Shown piece by piece: positions 1-8,900 of a DNA stretch of 64,000 nucleotides; the stretch's first letter is position 1; each line of letters begins with the position of its first letter. Under the pieces are notes generated by a model. That model was given only the letters and a program-made list of their open reading frames with translations. It was not told the DNA's origin and made no database searches. The DNA is from MPNP01 sp026710155 (lineage in GTDB: Bacteria; Pseudomonadota; Alphaproteobacteria; Rhodobacterales; Rhodobacteraceae), in NCBI GenBank assembly GCA_965200885.1, contig OZ241737.1:1426001-1490000 (forward strand), in the 5' to 3' direction. The position numbers and the translations under genes were made by a program.

Positions 1-84
1 CGTAACCTTGTTGAGGTCTTCGGGCTCCTGTCCCCGTAGTTCCTTACGGGCTCTTTGTTTCCATTCGCTTAATTTTTTTGTCAT
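1..84 (-). CDS. scpA: Methylmalonyl-CoA mutase, N-terminal start only (partial)
   Basis: The complement of the first 84 bases reads as 28 codons from an ATG at 84, beginning MTKKLSEWKQRARKEL, and runs off the window edge. The pattern of an N-terminal W, then A..ELRG, then P.DL is typical of the start of the large subunit of B12-dependent methylmalonyl-CoA mutase, which converts methylmalonyl-CoA to succinyl-CoA. Context agrees: pccA and pccB lie on the same strand about 9.4 kb away, and meaB, the mutase chaperone GTPase, is at 25.5 kb. The call rests on few residues plus context. The symbol mcm is also used. Confidence 0.6.
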   Translation of the reverse strand, partial: MTKKLSEWKQRARKELRGQEPEDLNKVT

Positions 85-281
85 TCGATTTACCGGATAT
101 GTTTTGATACTGGTTTGATTTACAGGTCGGGTCTTGAACACTTAACAGGAAAATGACCCAAGATTGGTGATAATTTCTTTTAATCCACATATATTGTAGA
201 GGTTGAAGTTATTAAATGTTTTCCAGATTTAGAGTTCAAACCAATTGTCAATTTGAATTTCTTCGTGACCAAATATCAAAA

Positions 282-740
282 ATGAAACCTGTTGTAACAT
301 TTTTTCTGGTGCCAATATTCTCTTTGCTGCTACCTTCCGTTGTTTTGAGTCAGGAAGATTCAGCAACAGTTCTGGATATAACCGATTTAACTCTAGAGGA
401 AAACACCGGACTTACCATTGATGAATTTCTGTGGCAAAAAAGACTTTTCATTATTTTTTCTGATTCGCCATTTGACCCGAATTACATAGAGCAGTTGGGA
501 TTTCTCGAAGATGGAGTTGAAAATCTGGATGAAAGGGAAGTTGTTGTCATGCTGGATTACAGCCCCGATGCCGAGAGCGCTATTCGTACCGAATTCCGTC
601 CAAGGGGTTTTGCCATTTTATTGATCGGCAAGGATGGAACGGTTTATCTCAGAAAGCCAACGACATGGAATGTCAGGGAAATCAGCCATACAATCGACAA
701 ATTCCCCATAAGACAACAGGAACTCCGGGCCAAAAACTAG
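282..740 (+). CDS. DUF4174 secreted protein
   Basis: A frame open from 216 contains a better start at 282, because the residues from there (MKPVVTFFLVPIFSLL...) form a signal peptide ending near VVLSQ. The mature part has the DUF4174 pattern: FLWQKRLFIIF, a central DEREVVVMLDY segment, then RPRGFAILLIGKDG and a C-terminal LRKP..WNVREISHTID and RQQE. The family looks like a thioredoxin-fold remnant without a CxxC pair; its function is unknown. It is divergent from the mutase gene. From memory, DUF4174 genes occur next to mutase and propionyl-CoA carboxylase genes in Rhodobacterales; I could not check this. Confidence 0.8.
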   Translation: MKPVVTFFLVPIFSLLLPSVVLSQEDSATVLDITDLTLEENTGLTIDEFLWQKRLFIIFSDSPFDPNYIEQLGFLEDGVENLDEREVVVMLDYSPDAESAIRTEFRPRGFAILLIGKDGTVYLRKPTTWNVREISHTIDKFPIRQQELRAKN

Positions 741-858
741 GTTTCAGCCCCACGATCAGGACGCTTATACTAATTCAAGTATTATTTAATCGGTAGTCGG
801 GAAGTGCCAGATGATACGGCTATGGATTTGATTGTTCCCTTGCGGTTGGCCTACAAAT
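741..858 (-). pseudogene. Decayed copy of the pccA 3' end (biotin-carrier domain)
   Basis: Bases 741-855 align with 9511-9625, the 3' end and trailer of the intact pccA, at roughly three identities in four with a one-base slip. Translated on the minus strand, it gives ANRKGTIKSIAVSSGTS where pccA has ASRNGTIKSVAVSPGCS. It then meets an in-frame stop before the C-terminal YLN, which matches pccA VILEFE. Upstream, a remnant of the biotinylation motif is just visible (VAMSNL against VEAMKMENVL), with a short deletion and a stop. Similarity fades beyond about 858. The copy is in the same orientation as the intact gene and cannot be translated. Confidence 0.8.
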
Positions 859-1403
859 TCGACATCGCTACAAGCCAACTCAAGTACCAAAATAAAGATA
901 AGTTTGAAGAATGGATCGTCTGATCGTTATAGAAAGATACATACGCTCTGCTAAAAAAATTGTAATTTTACTTCCTGACATCATAAAACCTAAATATGGC
1001 TACTCAATCCAGCATAGAATAATCCATACTTGATAGCTAAATTTTGGGGGATTATATACTTGTTTTCCCTGGAACTGATTTCAGCCTATTTTCTTCTTTT
1101 CCACAAATCTTCAATTCTTCTTTGGCGGTTGCTTCGCATGGCCTTGGCAAAATTCCGGGGGAGGGTCCTTGATAATTGCCTCCCCGTCATGCCACGGGGG
1201 TGGTTCGCCCCGGGCTTGGATGCTTCATTCAAGAACATGGGGGAACAAGTATACAATCCCCTTAATTTCAGCCGGTTTCGCAATGGAAGGGATGGTTTTG
1301 GCTTGGGAAGGATAAAAAAGTCAATATTGATATGAGAAAAAAGGGGCAGTGCCCTTTTTGGAGTGCCCCTGCCCGTTCGTCACCACCGCCACATGGGCTG
1401 GAT
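859..1403. other. Gap without a recognised gene
   Basis: The segment runs from the pccA remnant to the GC-rich decayed gene. The first 300 bases are AT-rich and have no coding look. The part after about 1140 becomes GC-rich with short overlapping open frames in several phases, none with a recognisable protein. I see no hairpin or RNA gene. Confidence 0.5.
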
Positions 1404-2186
1404 TCACCGAGCCATGCCCGGCACGGCCAGTCCGATCGCCACCAGGGCGGTGGCGAGGACCGGAACCCCAAATGCGGTGGAGGGAGGGCATTCGGGATTT
1501 CATCCATCCCCTCCCTGCTAGTTTCCCGCGTGACCGGGCCGCCATCAGCTGCCGTCGACTGTATACCTGAAGTCGCACCACCGCGCAAACGGCTCCCAGC
1601 CCGCAGCCTCTGCTTCCACTGTGGGCCATTCGGCTGGCGCACAGCCCGGCCCCGGTCTGAAGGTCGCGCTGTAGCCGGTTCGGAATTGACCATAATTGTT
1701 GACTGCGGCGCAACCAAGTTCAACCGTCCACAATGCCCCGCCCCCTGGCGTGACCTTGCCATTGGGTCCGAAGGTGTTGCATACGGAGATGGTGTTGTCG
1801 CAGACCTTGCCATACACCCGGACGGTGAGGGTGATTGTGTTTCCTGTCAGCTCCCAGTTGTTGGGCCAGGATGATCCCTCGCCCGTAATATATCCACCGC
1901 ACTGCCGCCCGATCGGGCCATTCGTGTACGGGCTGTTGACAACATAGTCGACCTGCTGCGGGCGCGGGTTGCGGACATACTTCCGCTTCTCAACCCCGTC
2001 CTCTATAACCGTTTGCCAGCTGCCGCCGGTCGATGCTTCATAGGCACACCGGCCCGTCTTGCCATCCACCCCGGCCATGCCGCCATCCACCCAACCAATG
2101 ATCTCGGTTTCGAGGCCGCCACCTGCCGCACCGGTCGTCACACTGCCGCCGGAGAACAGGCTCCGACCTTGTGGCAGATTTGCCGG
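1404..2186 (-). pseudogene. Decayed GC-rich gene for a secreted or anchored protein
   Basis: The minus-strand frame from about 2186 down to 1548 reads as a plausible exported protein rich in Gly, Thr, Trp and Cys (for example SGGSVTTGAAGGG, IGRQCGGYITGEG, NTISVCNTFGPNG). It then meets a TGA at 1545-1547 and two further in-frame stops. The same frame resumes as CPPSTAFGVPVLATALVAIG, a hydrophobic stretch ending LAVPGMAR and a stop at 1404. That resembles a C-terminal membrane or sorting tail. No 5' end is visible: the frame runs into the transposase remnant at 2187. Base composition is clearly richer in G+C than the flanking housekeeping genes. The family is not recognised. Confidence 0.5.
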
Positions 2187-2363
2187 GTTCACGGTTGGAA
2201 TGGAACCTTCCACCACTTCACCCCGAAGCACATGAACAGATACATCAACGAATTCGTCACCTGCCACAACATCCGCAGGCAGGACACCATCGTCATGATG
2301 GGGGACACGGTCGGCCTGATGGTTGGGAAGCGATTGACCTGCAAACAACTTGTCGGAGGTTGA
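2187..2363 (+). pseudogene. IS1595-family (ISXO2-like) transposase, 3' remnant
   Basis: The last 58 codons of the plus-strand frame ending at 2363 read NGTFHHFTPKHMNRYINEF, then HNIRRQDT, then a C-terminal MVGKRLTCKQLVGG. This is the characteristic C-terminus of ISXO2-like DDE transposases (GT.HH.SPKHL.RY..EF..R.N, ending VGKRL.Y..L). The catalytic core and N-terminus are absent, because the sequence before 2187 belongs to the GC-rich gene on the other strand. No terminal inverted repeats were found. It is a dead fragment marking past insertion. Confidence 0.7.
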
Positions 2364-2423
2364 AATGGCGGAAAATCAGGGTTCTGATGATTTAAAAATC
2401 GCATAATCAAGTATGTAATCTCG

Positions 2424-2440
2424 TTTTTTTTGGGGGGGGG
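2424..2440 (+). repeat. Homopolymer tract T8-G9 upstream of the Calx-beta gene
   Basis: Eight T followed by nine G end 67 bases before the start codon at 2508 and abut a TTGAAA hexamer at 2441 that could serve as a -35 element. Tracts of this kind change length by slipped-strand replication. A matching -10 box is not convincing. Confidence 0.6.
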
Positions 2441-2507
2441 TTGAAATTGTACAAATTGCCATGCTAAATGGGGTGAATTCAGAAACATTCAGTAGGAGAA
2501 TAAAAAA

Positions 2508-2969
2508 ATGAAACGATTGTTGAACACCTCTATTTTTAGTGTCCTGGCCGCCGCGCTGCTGACAGTAGTGGCGGCAGTTCCGTCATATGCCTCCGTAACG
2601 GAGGGCGAGACGGCGGTTTTCGAGATCACGGTGACGCCTAAATACGGTAGCCATATATTCACACATATTCGCGTGTGGTATGAAACAAGCGATGGGACGG
2701 CGGTTGCAGAAACGGACTACCGCCCCACCTATCCCTGGAAGGACAACCATGTCCACGGGCTCATTGGACAGCCGCTGACAATTTTGGTGGAGACTTTCGA
2801 GGACAGTGACGTTGAAGGCGACGAGACCTTCAAAATCCGGATCAAAAAACTGGAAGTTGGGAGGTTCCAGCAAGTGTGGAGCAACCAACAGTTGCACTGG
2901 ATGAGAACATCAATGTCTGGTTGGAACATCAGCGGTGGAATGACTGCCACCATCTCGGATGCGCCATAA
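2508..2969 (+). CDS. Small secreted Calx-beta domain protein
   Basis: The protein has 153 residues, with an AGGAG ribosome site 10 bases before the ATG. Residues 1-28 are a signal peptide (hydrophobic core SVLAAALLTVVAAV, cleavage after SYA). The remainder is one Calx-beta unit: VTEGETAVFEITV, then YETSDGTAVAETDY, then ILVETFEDSDVEGDETFKI. Calx-beta domains are calcium-binding beta-sandwiches found in surface and adhesion proteins. A single-domain exported form may be periplasmic or released. The acidic EDSDVEGDE stretch is consistent with calcium binding. The gene stands alone between a transposon remnant and a palindrome. Composition is GC-richer than the chromosome, so recent acquisition is likely. 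Confidence 0.75.
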   Translation: MKRLLNTSIFSVLAAALLTVVAAVPSYASVTEGETAVFEITVTPKYGSHIFTHIRVWYETSDGTAVAETDYRPTYPWKDNHVHGLIGQPLTILVETFEDSDVEGDETFKIRIKKLEVGRFQQVWSNQQLHWMRTSMSGWNISGGMTATISDAP

Positions 2970-3119
2970 TGACTGCGTAGGGGATGCTGTAGGAGGGTGC
3001 TGACCAGCGCTGAGCACCATTTTGGTCAGTCGGGCGCTTCATGTTGCCCGGGAAATAACAAATGGGATGTACCATGCCTGAAGGGCGGCATTGCCCAGCG
3101 CGAACCCGCCGGCAGAAAG

Positions 3120-3139
3120 GGGCGGTCCGCGGACCGCCC
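3120..3139. terminator. Perfect 20-base palindrome, possible terminator
   Basis: The sequence GGGCGGTCCG followed by CGGACCGCCC is its own complement and can form a strong stem. It lies 150 bases beyond the Calx-beta stop codon. There is no U-run after it, so it may be a protein-binding site or a relic of a mobile element instead. Confidence 0.4.
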
Positions 3140-3605
3140 ACTGTGCGCCTTCCAAGGGATGCCGGATGTTCGCCAGGGCAAAGGATCATGGAGGTAACCT
3201 GACCATGTTCCATGGCATCCGGACGCGCCCATTTCAAATGCTCCAAGACCAGCCATCAAGCGTAAGGAGCCTCTTTTTCTTCCCGTTTGAGGGCATGGAT
3301 GAAAACACCTGCGGAAGCAAGGTCAAAAATTAGCGGGAACTACGGGAATAATTGCTGATTGTATAAAAAAAACTTGAAACGGTATCCCTGATTTGTCGTA
3401 TATGGGAGTGAGTTTTCGTGGCCCTTGCTCAATGACAGGATTCCCTGGCGGTTTCTTGTATTTGTATAGGATAATTGTGTGGCAGGTCACGATTATGTAT
3501 CACTTACTTTGTTCCATAGGTAATATTCAGTTGCAATTTTATCCTGAATGATTTCCACATTCCCGGAACCGATTTTCCTTCACACATTCAGGCAACAGCC
3601 TAAAA

Positions 3606-3676
3606 CAGAGGGGTTACCTGCAGCCTGATGGTGCAGGTAACCCCTTGATTGACCTCTGGCAGGGTTGGCGCAACCC
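3606..3676. repeat. Two adjacent hairpins in a gene-free stretch
   Basis: GGGGTTACCTGCA at 3610-3622 pairs perfectly with TGCAGGTAACCCC at 3632-3644 around a nine-base loop. The bases outside it, CAGAG at 3606 and CCTCTG near 3652, can extend the stem. A second stem follows: GGGTTG at 3662-3667 with CAACCC at 3671-3676. The phrase AACCCCTTGAT occurs after each stem. It could be a terminator pair, a small RNA or the end of a mobile element. Confidence 0.45.
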
Positions 3677-4354
3677 CTTGATGTGAGTTTCCGGTATTCA
3701 GGTCTTTTGTTCACGGTAGAACTGGGGGATCTACCACCGAGGGAAATCAGGCTCCACTCCCTTTCCCTAGAATGCGACCCCTAGGGGTTGATATAGAAAT
3801 TGAAGATTGTTTCCATGAAAATGGATCATTCCCACTATCACTCGCACATGTCGGATCTGGCCTGGCGAAGGGATGACCGGGAAAACTGGCAGGGAAGTAT
3901 GCGGTCAATTCAATTGCAGGTGCCGCTTCAGACTCCCATTCCCCACTCCGGTAAAACCGTCTGGAGGTTGCCAGTCAAGGATTTGCATTTCGGGGAAATA
4001 CCGCAGTGTGGCAGGGCGAAATCGGCCTTATCAAGGGGGGGGGTGATCGTGGCCTTGGGATGGATACCATCCATTACGGACAAGGCAGGTTTGAACCCTT
4101 GCAAATAACTGAAGCTATGGATGGCAGGTTTGCAGTTGCTAATACAGGTGATCTTGTTGATCAAAATCCTACTTATTGGTTTCTGGAAAGGGACTTTGGG
4201 AATTATCTCCGGATGGGGCCATTGAATATCGAGGGAATAGGGAATTCAGCGGGTCTACAGCTGATAATCCGGAATCTCCTGCCCTGGTTTGATGAACCGG
4301 GAGCTGAAGCCCGTCAGGTTGCGGAGGAAGTCATGATTGTCCTTGGCAATTGAT
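3677..4354. other. Stretch with no recognised gene; contains a G9 tract
   Basis: Two plus-strand open frames overlap here in different phases (3800-4108 and 4006-4353). The overlap contains a run of nine G at 4035-4043, so a one-base change in the run would join them into a longer product. Neither translation resembles a family I know, and no convincing ribosome site is seen. I treat the region as non-coding or decayed rather than as two genes. The stretch from 2970 to 3605 likewise holds no gene that I can recognise. Confidence 0.4.
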
Positions 4355-5800
4355 TTACCCCATGCGAAACCGGTTTCGTAATGTGAGCAATACCAGGAAC
4401 AAAAGGATTGGTCCCACCATTGCCTGAATGGTACCCACCGTTGAGAACAGCCACATCACTTGATCCAGAACTTTTTCGAGATCCTTGTAGTTGCTGCTGA
4501 GATATCCACTTTGAAGGCGTAGAAATGAAAGGGAGTTGGACAAGCTGACCAGAAAACCATCAAGTGGTATCCACCAATTCCATTGATCACCATTTTCATT
4601 GGCTTGGTAGCATGCTGCTCCTGCCAAAACCAGCCAAAATAGTATAATATGTCCGAACCACCAAGTTAAGGAACGGCGTATCCCCCAGCCATAATCAGAG
4701 AGCATGTCGAACAACCAATTCACTGTAGATGAAATTGATATACCTTCAGCCTGGCGTTTTGCCCTCATTTTCAATCGAAAGAATTCATGCCGCTCCCAAG
4801 GCTTTTCCTGCTTGCTCATGATCAGGGCAAGCCTCTCCCAAGCCAGGACTGCATTTTCTGCCCTTGTTGTAATTTCGTCGGGTTTTACATCCTTGTTTTT
4901 GCGATTGCTGTAGGAAAGTTCGGCTTTGTTCCAGTCAATGCCATTGAAGTTGATATCCTCGTGGACAACTGCTTCGAAGAACTTTGGCGGTTGTCCGAAA
5001 GTTGCCTCACGAAAGGATGTTGTGTTATTGAATTTGGAATTATTGAAATTGACATCACTGAAAAATCTGGTTTTCTCGAAGTTGGCACCATCACTGAATT
5101 CAACATTCTTGAAACCCCCGTCACTAAAGAAAGTAGCTTTCGAGAAATTGGATTCTGCCTCAATTTTGACATTATTGAAGACCACCTCGCACAATTCTGA
5201 ATCATTTCCGAATACTGCATCCTGAAAAAATCCGGCAGACAGGAATTCGGAATCGTCAAACCTCGAAATTCTTGGGAATTTGGTACCCTTGAAATAAACG
5301 GTATTGCAGAAAATCGAATCGGCAAATGATACCACACCGTGACTGGCCGGTTGCATGGTTTTATGCCCTTCGAACCTTGCACCTTCAAAATGGGTAAGTC
5401 CAAGAAAGGCAGCACCCCTGAAATCTGCCCAACCCTTGAAAACAGCATTCCTGAAATCGGCACCAATCAACAATCTTCCGACGAATGAGATGTTCTCCGG
5501 GAACTCCACATTTGAAAAATCCATGAATGATTCAATGGGATAGGTAAAATTGCTGGGAATTTCGAGCCTTCCGGCGGCGTAAGCCTTCCAATGTTCCCTT
5601 TCTTCATAATTTATTATACCAGGAGAGATCTTTGTAATCTCCCTGACCTTATTGAGGTTAGTCTGTGGAATAAAGGATTGGATATTTGAGATATTTGAAT
5701 GCAGACACCTGTTCCAGTTCTCCTTTTTCTCGGCATCGGAATTGCCTTCTTCCAGAAGTTTCAACCAAAAACCTGCATTGTTTTGTACATTCTTTTTCAT
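4355..5800 (-). CDS. Pentapeptide-repeat membrane protein
   Basis: The protein has 481 residues. After about 85 N-terminal residues there are many degenerate pentapeptide repeats of the A(D/N)F.xA.F type (ADFRNAVF, ADFRGAAFLG, NFSKATFFSDGGF, NFEKTRFFSD), extending to about residue 290. They should fold into a right-handed beta-helix. A charged helix-rich linker (ERLALIMSKQEKPWERHEFF) follows, then a membrane domain with hydrophobic segments near residues 375-395 and 455-475 ending in LLTLRNRFRMG. This layout, repeats plus a C-terminal two-helix membrane module, is common in Proteobacteria; its function is unknown. It is downstream of, and co-oriented with, the restriction-methyltransferase gene, 122 bases away. 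Confidence 0.8.
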   Translation of the reverse strand: MKKNVQNNAGFWLKLLEEGNSDAEKKENWNRCLHSNISNIQSFIPQTNLNKVREITKISPGIINYEEREHWKAYAAGRLEIPSNFTYPIESFMDFSNVEFPENISFVGRLLIGADFRNAVFKGWADFRGAAFLGLTHFEGARFEGHKTMQPASHGVVSFADSIFCNTVYFKGTKFPRISRFDDSEFLSAGFFQDAVFGNDSELCEVVFNNVKIEAESNFSKATFFSDGGFKNVEFSDGANFEKTRFFSDVNFNNSKFNNTTSFREATFGQPPKFFEAVVHEDINFNGIDWNKAELSYSNRKNKDVKPDEITTRAENAVLAWERLALIMSKQEKPWERHEFFRLKMRAKRQAEGISISSTVNWLFDMLSDYGWGIRRSLTWWFGHIILFWLVLAGAACYQANENGDQWNWWIPLDGFLVSLSNSLSFLRLQSGYLSSNYKDLEKVLDQVMWLFSTVGTIQAMVGPILLFLVLLTLRNRFRMG

Positions 5801-5922
5801 TCAAACCTTCACCCATTCCTTGTATCCAAAATCGATTCGTTAACATTTCATGAACTTGATCTTTTGGGAAAATTCCGAATCCCAGCAAACCCTGGATTGA
5901 GGCTTTTTTTACTTACCTGATT

Positions 5923-8900
5923 TTACCGTACCTGATTGGGCAACAATCGGGAAACAACCTCATCCAATCTGGTTGTGATGCCCTCTGCCTCCAACCTTAG
6001 CCGGATCCGGCTGGAAAGGTCCATCTGACCCGGCAGCTTTCCCTCAACCTGCCCTTCCAAAATCCCCTGTATAAGGTTCTCGGCCGCATTCTCCGCTTCC
6101 ATTGTCAACCCTGCCACCTGCTGGTGAATATCGTTGTCCGGATCAAATTTGGGAATAGGCACCCTCCTCCAGGGAAATTGTGTGAAATCACGTCCACTGG
6201 AACGACATTCCCTGAAAGCCAGACGAAGGGAAGGGGCATTGAGCAATCCCACCAAATAGGCTGCCTCTTCGGGAAGATCACACATGAAATTAAATAATGT
6301 CAGATCGATCAGTTTGGGGGTAGCCCGTGCACTTCTCATTATATCACCGGATTTTGGATACAGTACCATGCGGGAATCCTGATTCGGTATCAAGGGCAGT
6401 TGACTGGAGAGTTTCTGGTTATAATTAATATTGCTTATCAAGGTTCCAGGAGTATTTTGGCCTTTTCCCCGGTGTTCCCGGTAAATTCTTTCCAGTTCTA
6501 ACCAGAACCCGCACTCAAGACCGGGATTTTCATGCAACCGGCCATTCCGGTCAACGGGAATGATGAACTCATTCTCCCGAAGGGTGGTGAAGGGCAGGAG
6601 TTGTCCGGACCTCAAGACAGGCATCAGCCAGGTTCTCGGCACCTCGCCGATCCGGGGCTCGATGGCATTCCAGGGAGCATGTTGTGACCGGCGTGTTCTG
6701 ACACTGAAAGTATCATTTGACTGGGTTTTCTCATTGTCGTCAACCAGGGTCAGGACATGCGGGACAATGGTTGCCCCATTCCGAAAAACCGGTTTGCCGT
6801 TTTCATCAAGATAGTCGGATGGCCCCTGCTCTATCGAGTCGGGTGCCGGTTCGAATCGAAGGAGATTGCCAAGCCTGTGCAGCCGTTCAAAACTGTCCAA
6901 TTTCCTCCCTGGGGGCAGTCCGATTGCCTTGAGCGTGTCTGAATCCGTAGGTTGCATCCGAACATTTTCCAGAATGAGGCAGCAGCGCCGTGCATCACCG
7001 CCGCCAAATGGTTTCAAAACATCCAGGTCCACGGTTTGGATTCGGTTTTCCAGGCGTCGGGAATGAAGGTTCCTGAATTGCTGCCAATGGCTGCCCCCCA
7101 AGGCAGACCGCTTGACTAGCCATCCGGCGGAATCTACCTTAACATCCTGCATGAAAGAGTTGCGGCAACGATGGATGAAAAGCTGGGCAATATCAAAATG
7201 GGGAGCATTGTTGCCACCCTCCCATAAATATTCCCCTTCGATTTTGGCCAGATCCTCAAGTGCCCGCTTCCTGGTCTCCACTTGGATGTTTGCCAACTTG
7301 ACCCAGGGCGGGTTGGCAATGATGCGGTTGATCTTGCGGTTCCGGAGGCGATCGACGGAACTTCTGTTTGATATGTACCAGGACCAGACGGAATTCCCTT
7401 CCCTTGAGATGATTCCCGTCAGGCAATCGTGCAGCTCGCTCAACAGTTCCTTATCCCCGGCATCACCTGCCGTTATCTCGGGCGGCAGGGATCGCCCCTC
7501 CCTGGCTGCCAGAACCAACAGCCTGAGCTGGTCATCGAAATCTTCACCTTCCACCCAATGACGGGGTATATGCATTTCGGTGCCACGTGGAGAGGTTACC
7601 TGAAGGGTTCCATTCCGGTCACCGCCAAAGAGACCACCTGTCTGCTGGGGAGTATCCAGGGAATCGCCTATGTATATCCGGATGGCGGAAATTCCGGCCG
7701 AAGGTTCGGCCGGAAGGGCACGCAACAAGGTGGCACGCGCAATCTCGACAGCCACCGGATGGACATCCAGGCCATTGACCAGCGAAGCAACCACATCAGC
7801 CTGTCGTACCGGCGTAAGTTCCCGGATTTCCGGACGGGACAACAGGTGTTGGGCGGCATGGTAGAGAAAGGTTCCGGACCCACAGGCCGGATCAAGGACA
7901 CCTATTCCATTCGGCAATCCTTGAGGGGTACGGGCATCCCTTATCGATTGCTCGCACCAGTCCGGATCAAGAACCGATTGGACGACCAGTTCCGCAAGCC
8001 AGTCCGGAGTATAGAACTCCCCAAAATCCCGGCGGTCCCCGGGATCGATCAGGGCCGCGTAAACCTCCCGCAGAATATCTCCTGCACGTGCCCGCCAGTC
8101 CCATCCGTGAATGCGTTCCAGCAACGCACCTGCCATTTGCCGTCCGGCCTGCTGTTCCAGTACCCAGGCGGCAAAACCGTCACCATGGATCGTTTCCGGA
8201 TTTGGTTGATCCTGCTCCCGGTGCGTCAGGGTCCAGACCACCCCACGTGCGATCATGACCAGATAGGAGTGGGCAACAAAGAGCCGATTGCGGGCCTGTT
8301 CATTGTCAGGCAGCATTCCTGACACGAACATCATGTCACGCCAAAGCTCCCACTTGGTCTGGGTATGGACGGCGGACTGTCCGGTGAGGTTGGCATATAG
8401 ATCCTGCCAGCCATCAAGACCAGGCAGGAATTCCTCGGACAACCGTACGGGTGGCCAGGGTCGGCCAACCCGTCCGCCTTCGGTGACAAGTCGGTCCAGC
8501 CAGGTAACCAATTCTCGGGCACATGCAGTTTTGAAGTCACTGTAAACTTCCTCGGCTGCAGCCCCATGCCTGTGTGGCCACCTCCAGACATGCCAGATTC
8601 GGCCATCGGTCACAATTCCAAGCCAGGAACGGTTACCAATATCCTCCAAATCGAAGCGGTTCAAAAAATGTGATCGGAGGGCGACAACATATCTCTCCAA
8701 TTGCTGGAAGGGGGATTCATTGTTGTTCCGGTGCTGGGGCTGGTGTGGTTCATTGGCCAAGCCCGGGCGTTTGGTTTCAATGACAATCCGGTGCTGGGGC
8801 TGGTGTGGTTCATTGGCCAAGCCCGGGCGTTTGGTTTCAATGACAATCCGGTGCTGGGGCAGGACGATGTCCGCTTCCCCATCACCGATATGGGAGGCCA

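Noticed and set aside
1268..2395. Many long overlapping open frames on both strands in this GC-rich stretch
   Set aside because: Only one minus-strand frame and the terminal plus-strand transposase frame look like proteins. The others are antisense or out-of-phase shadows caused by high GC content.
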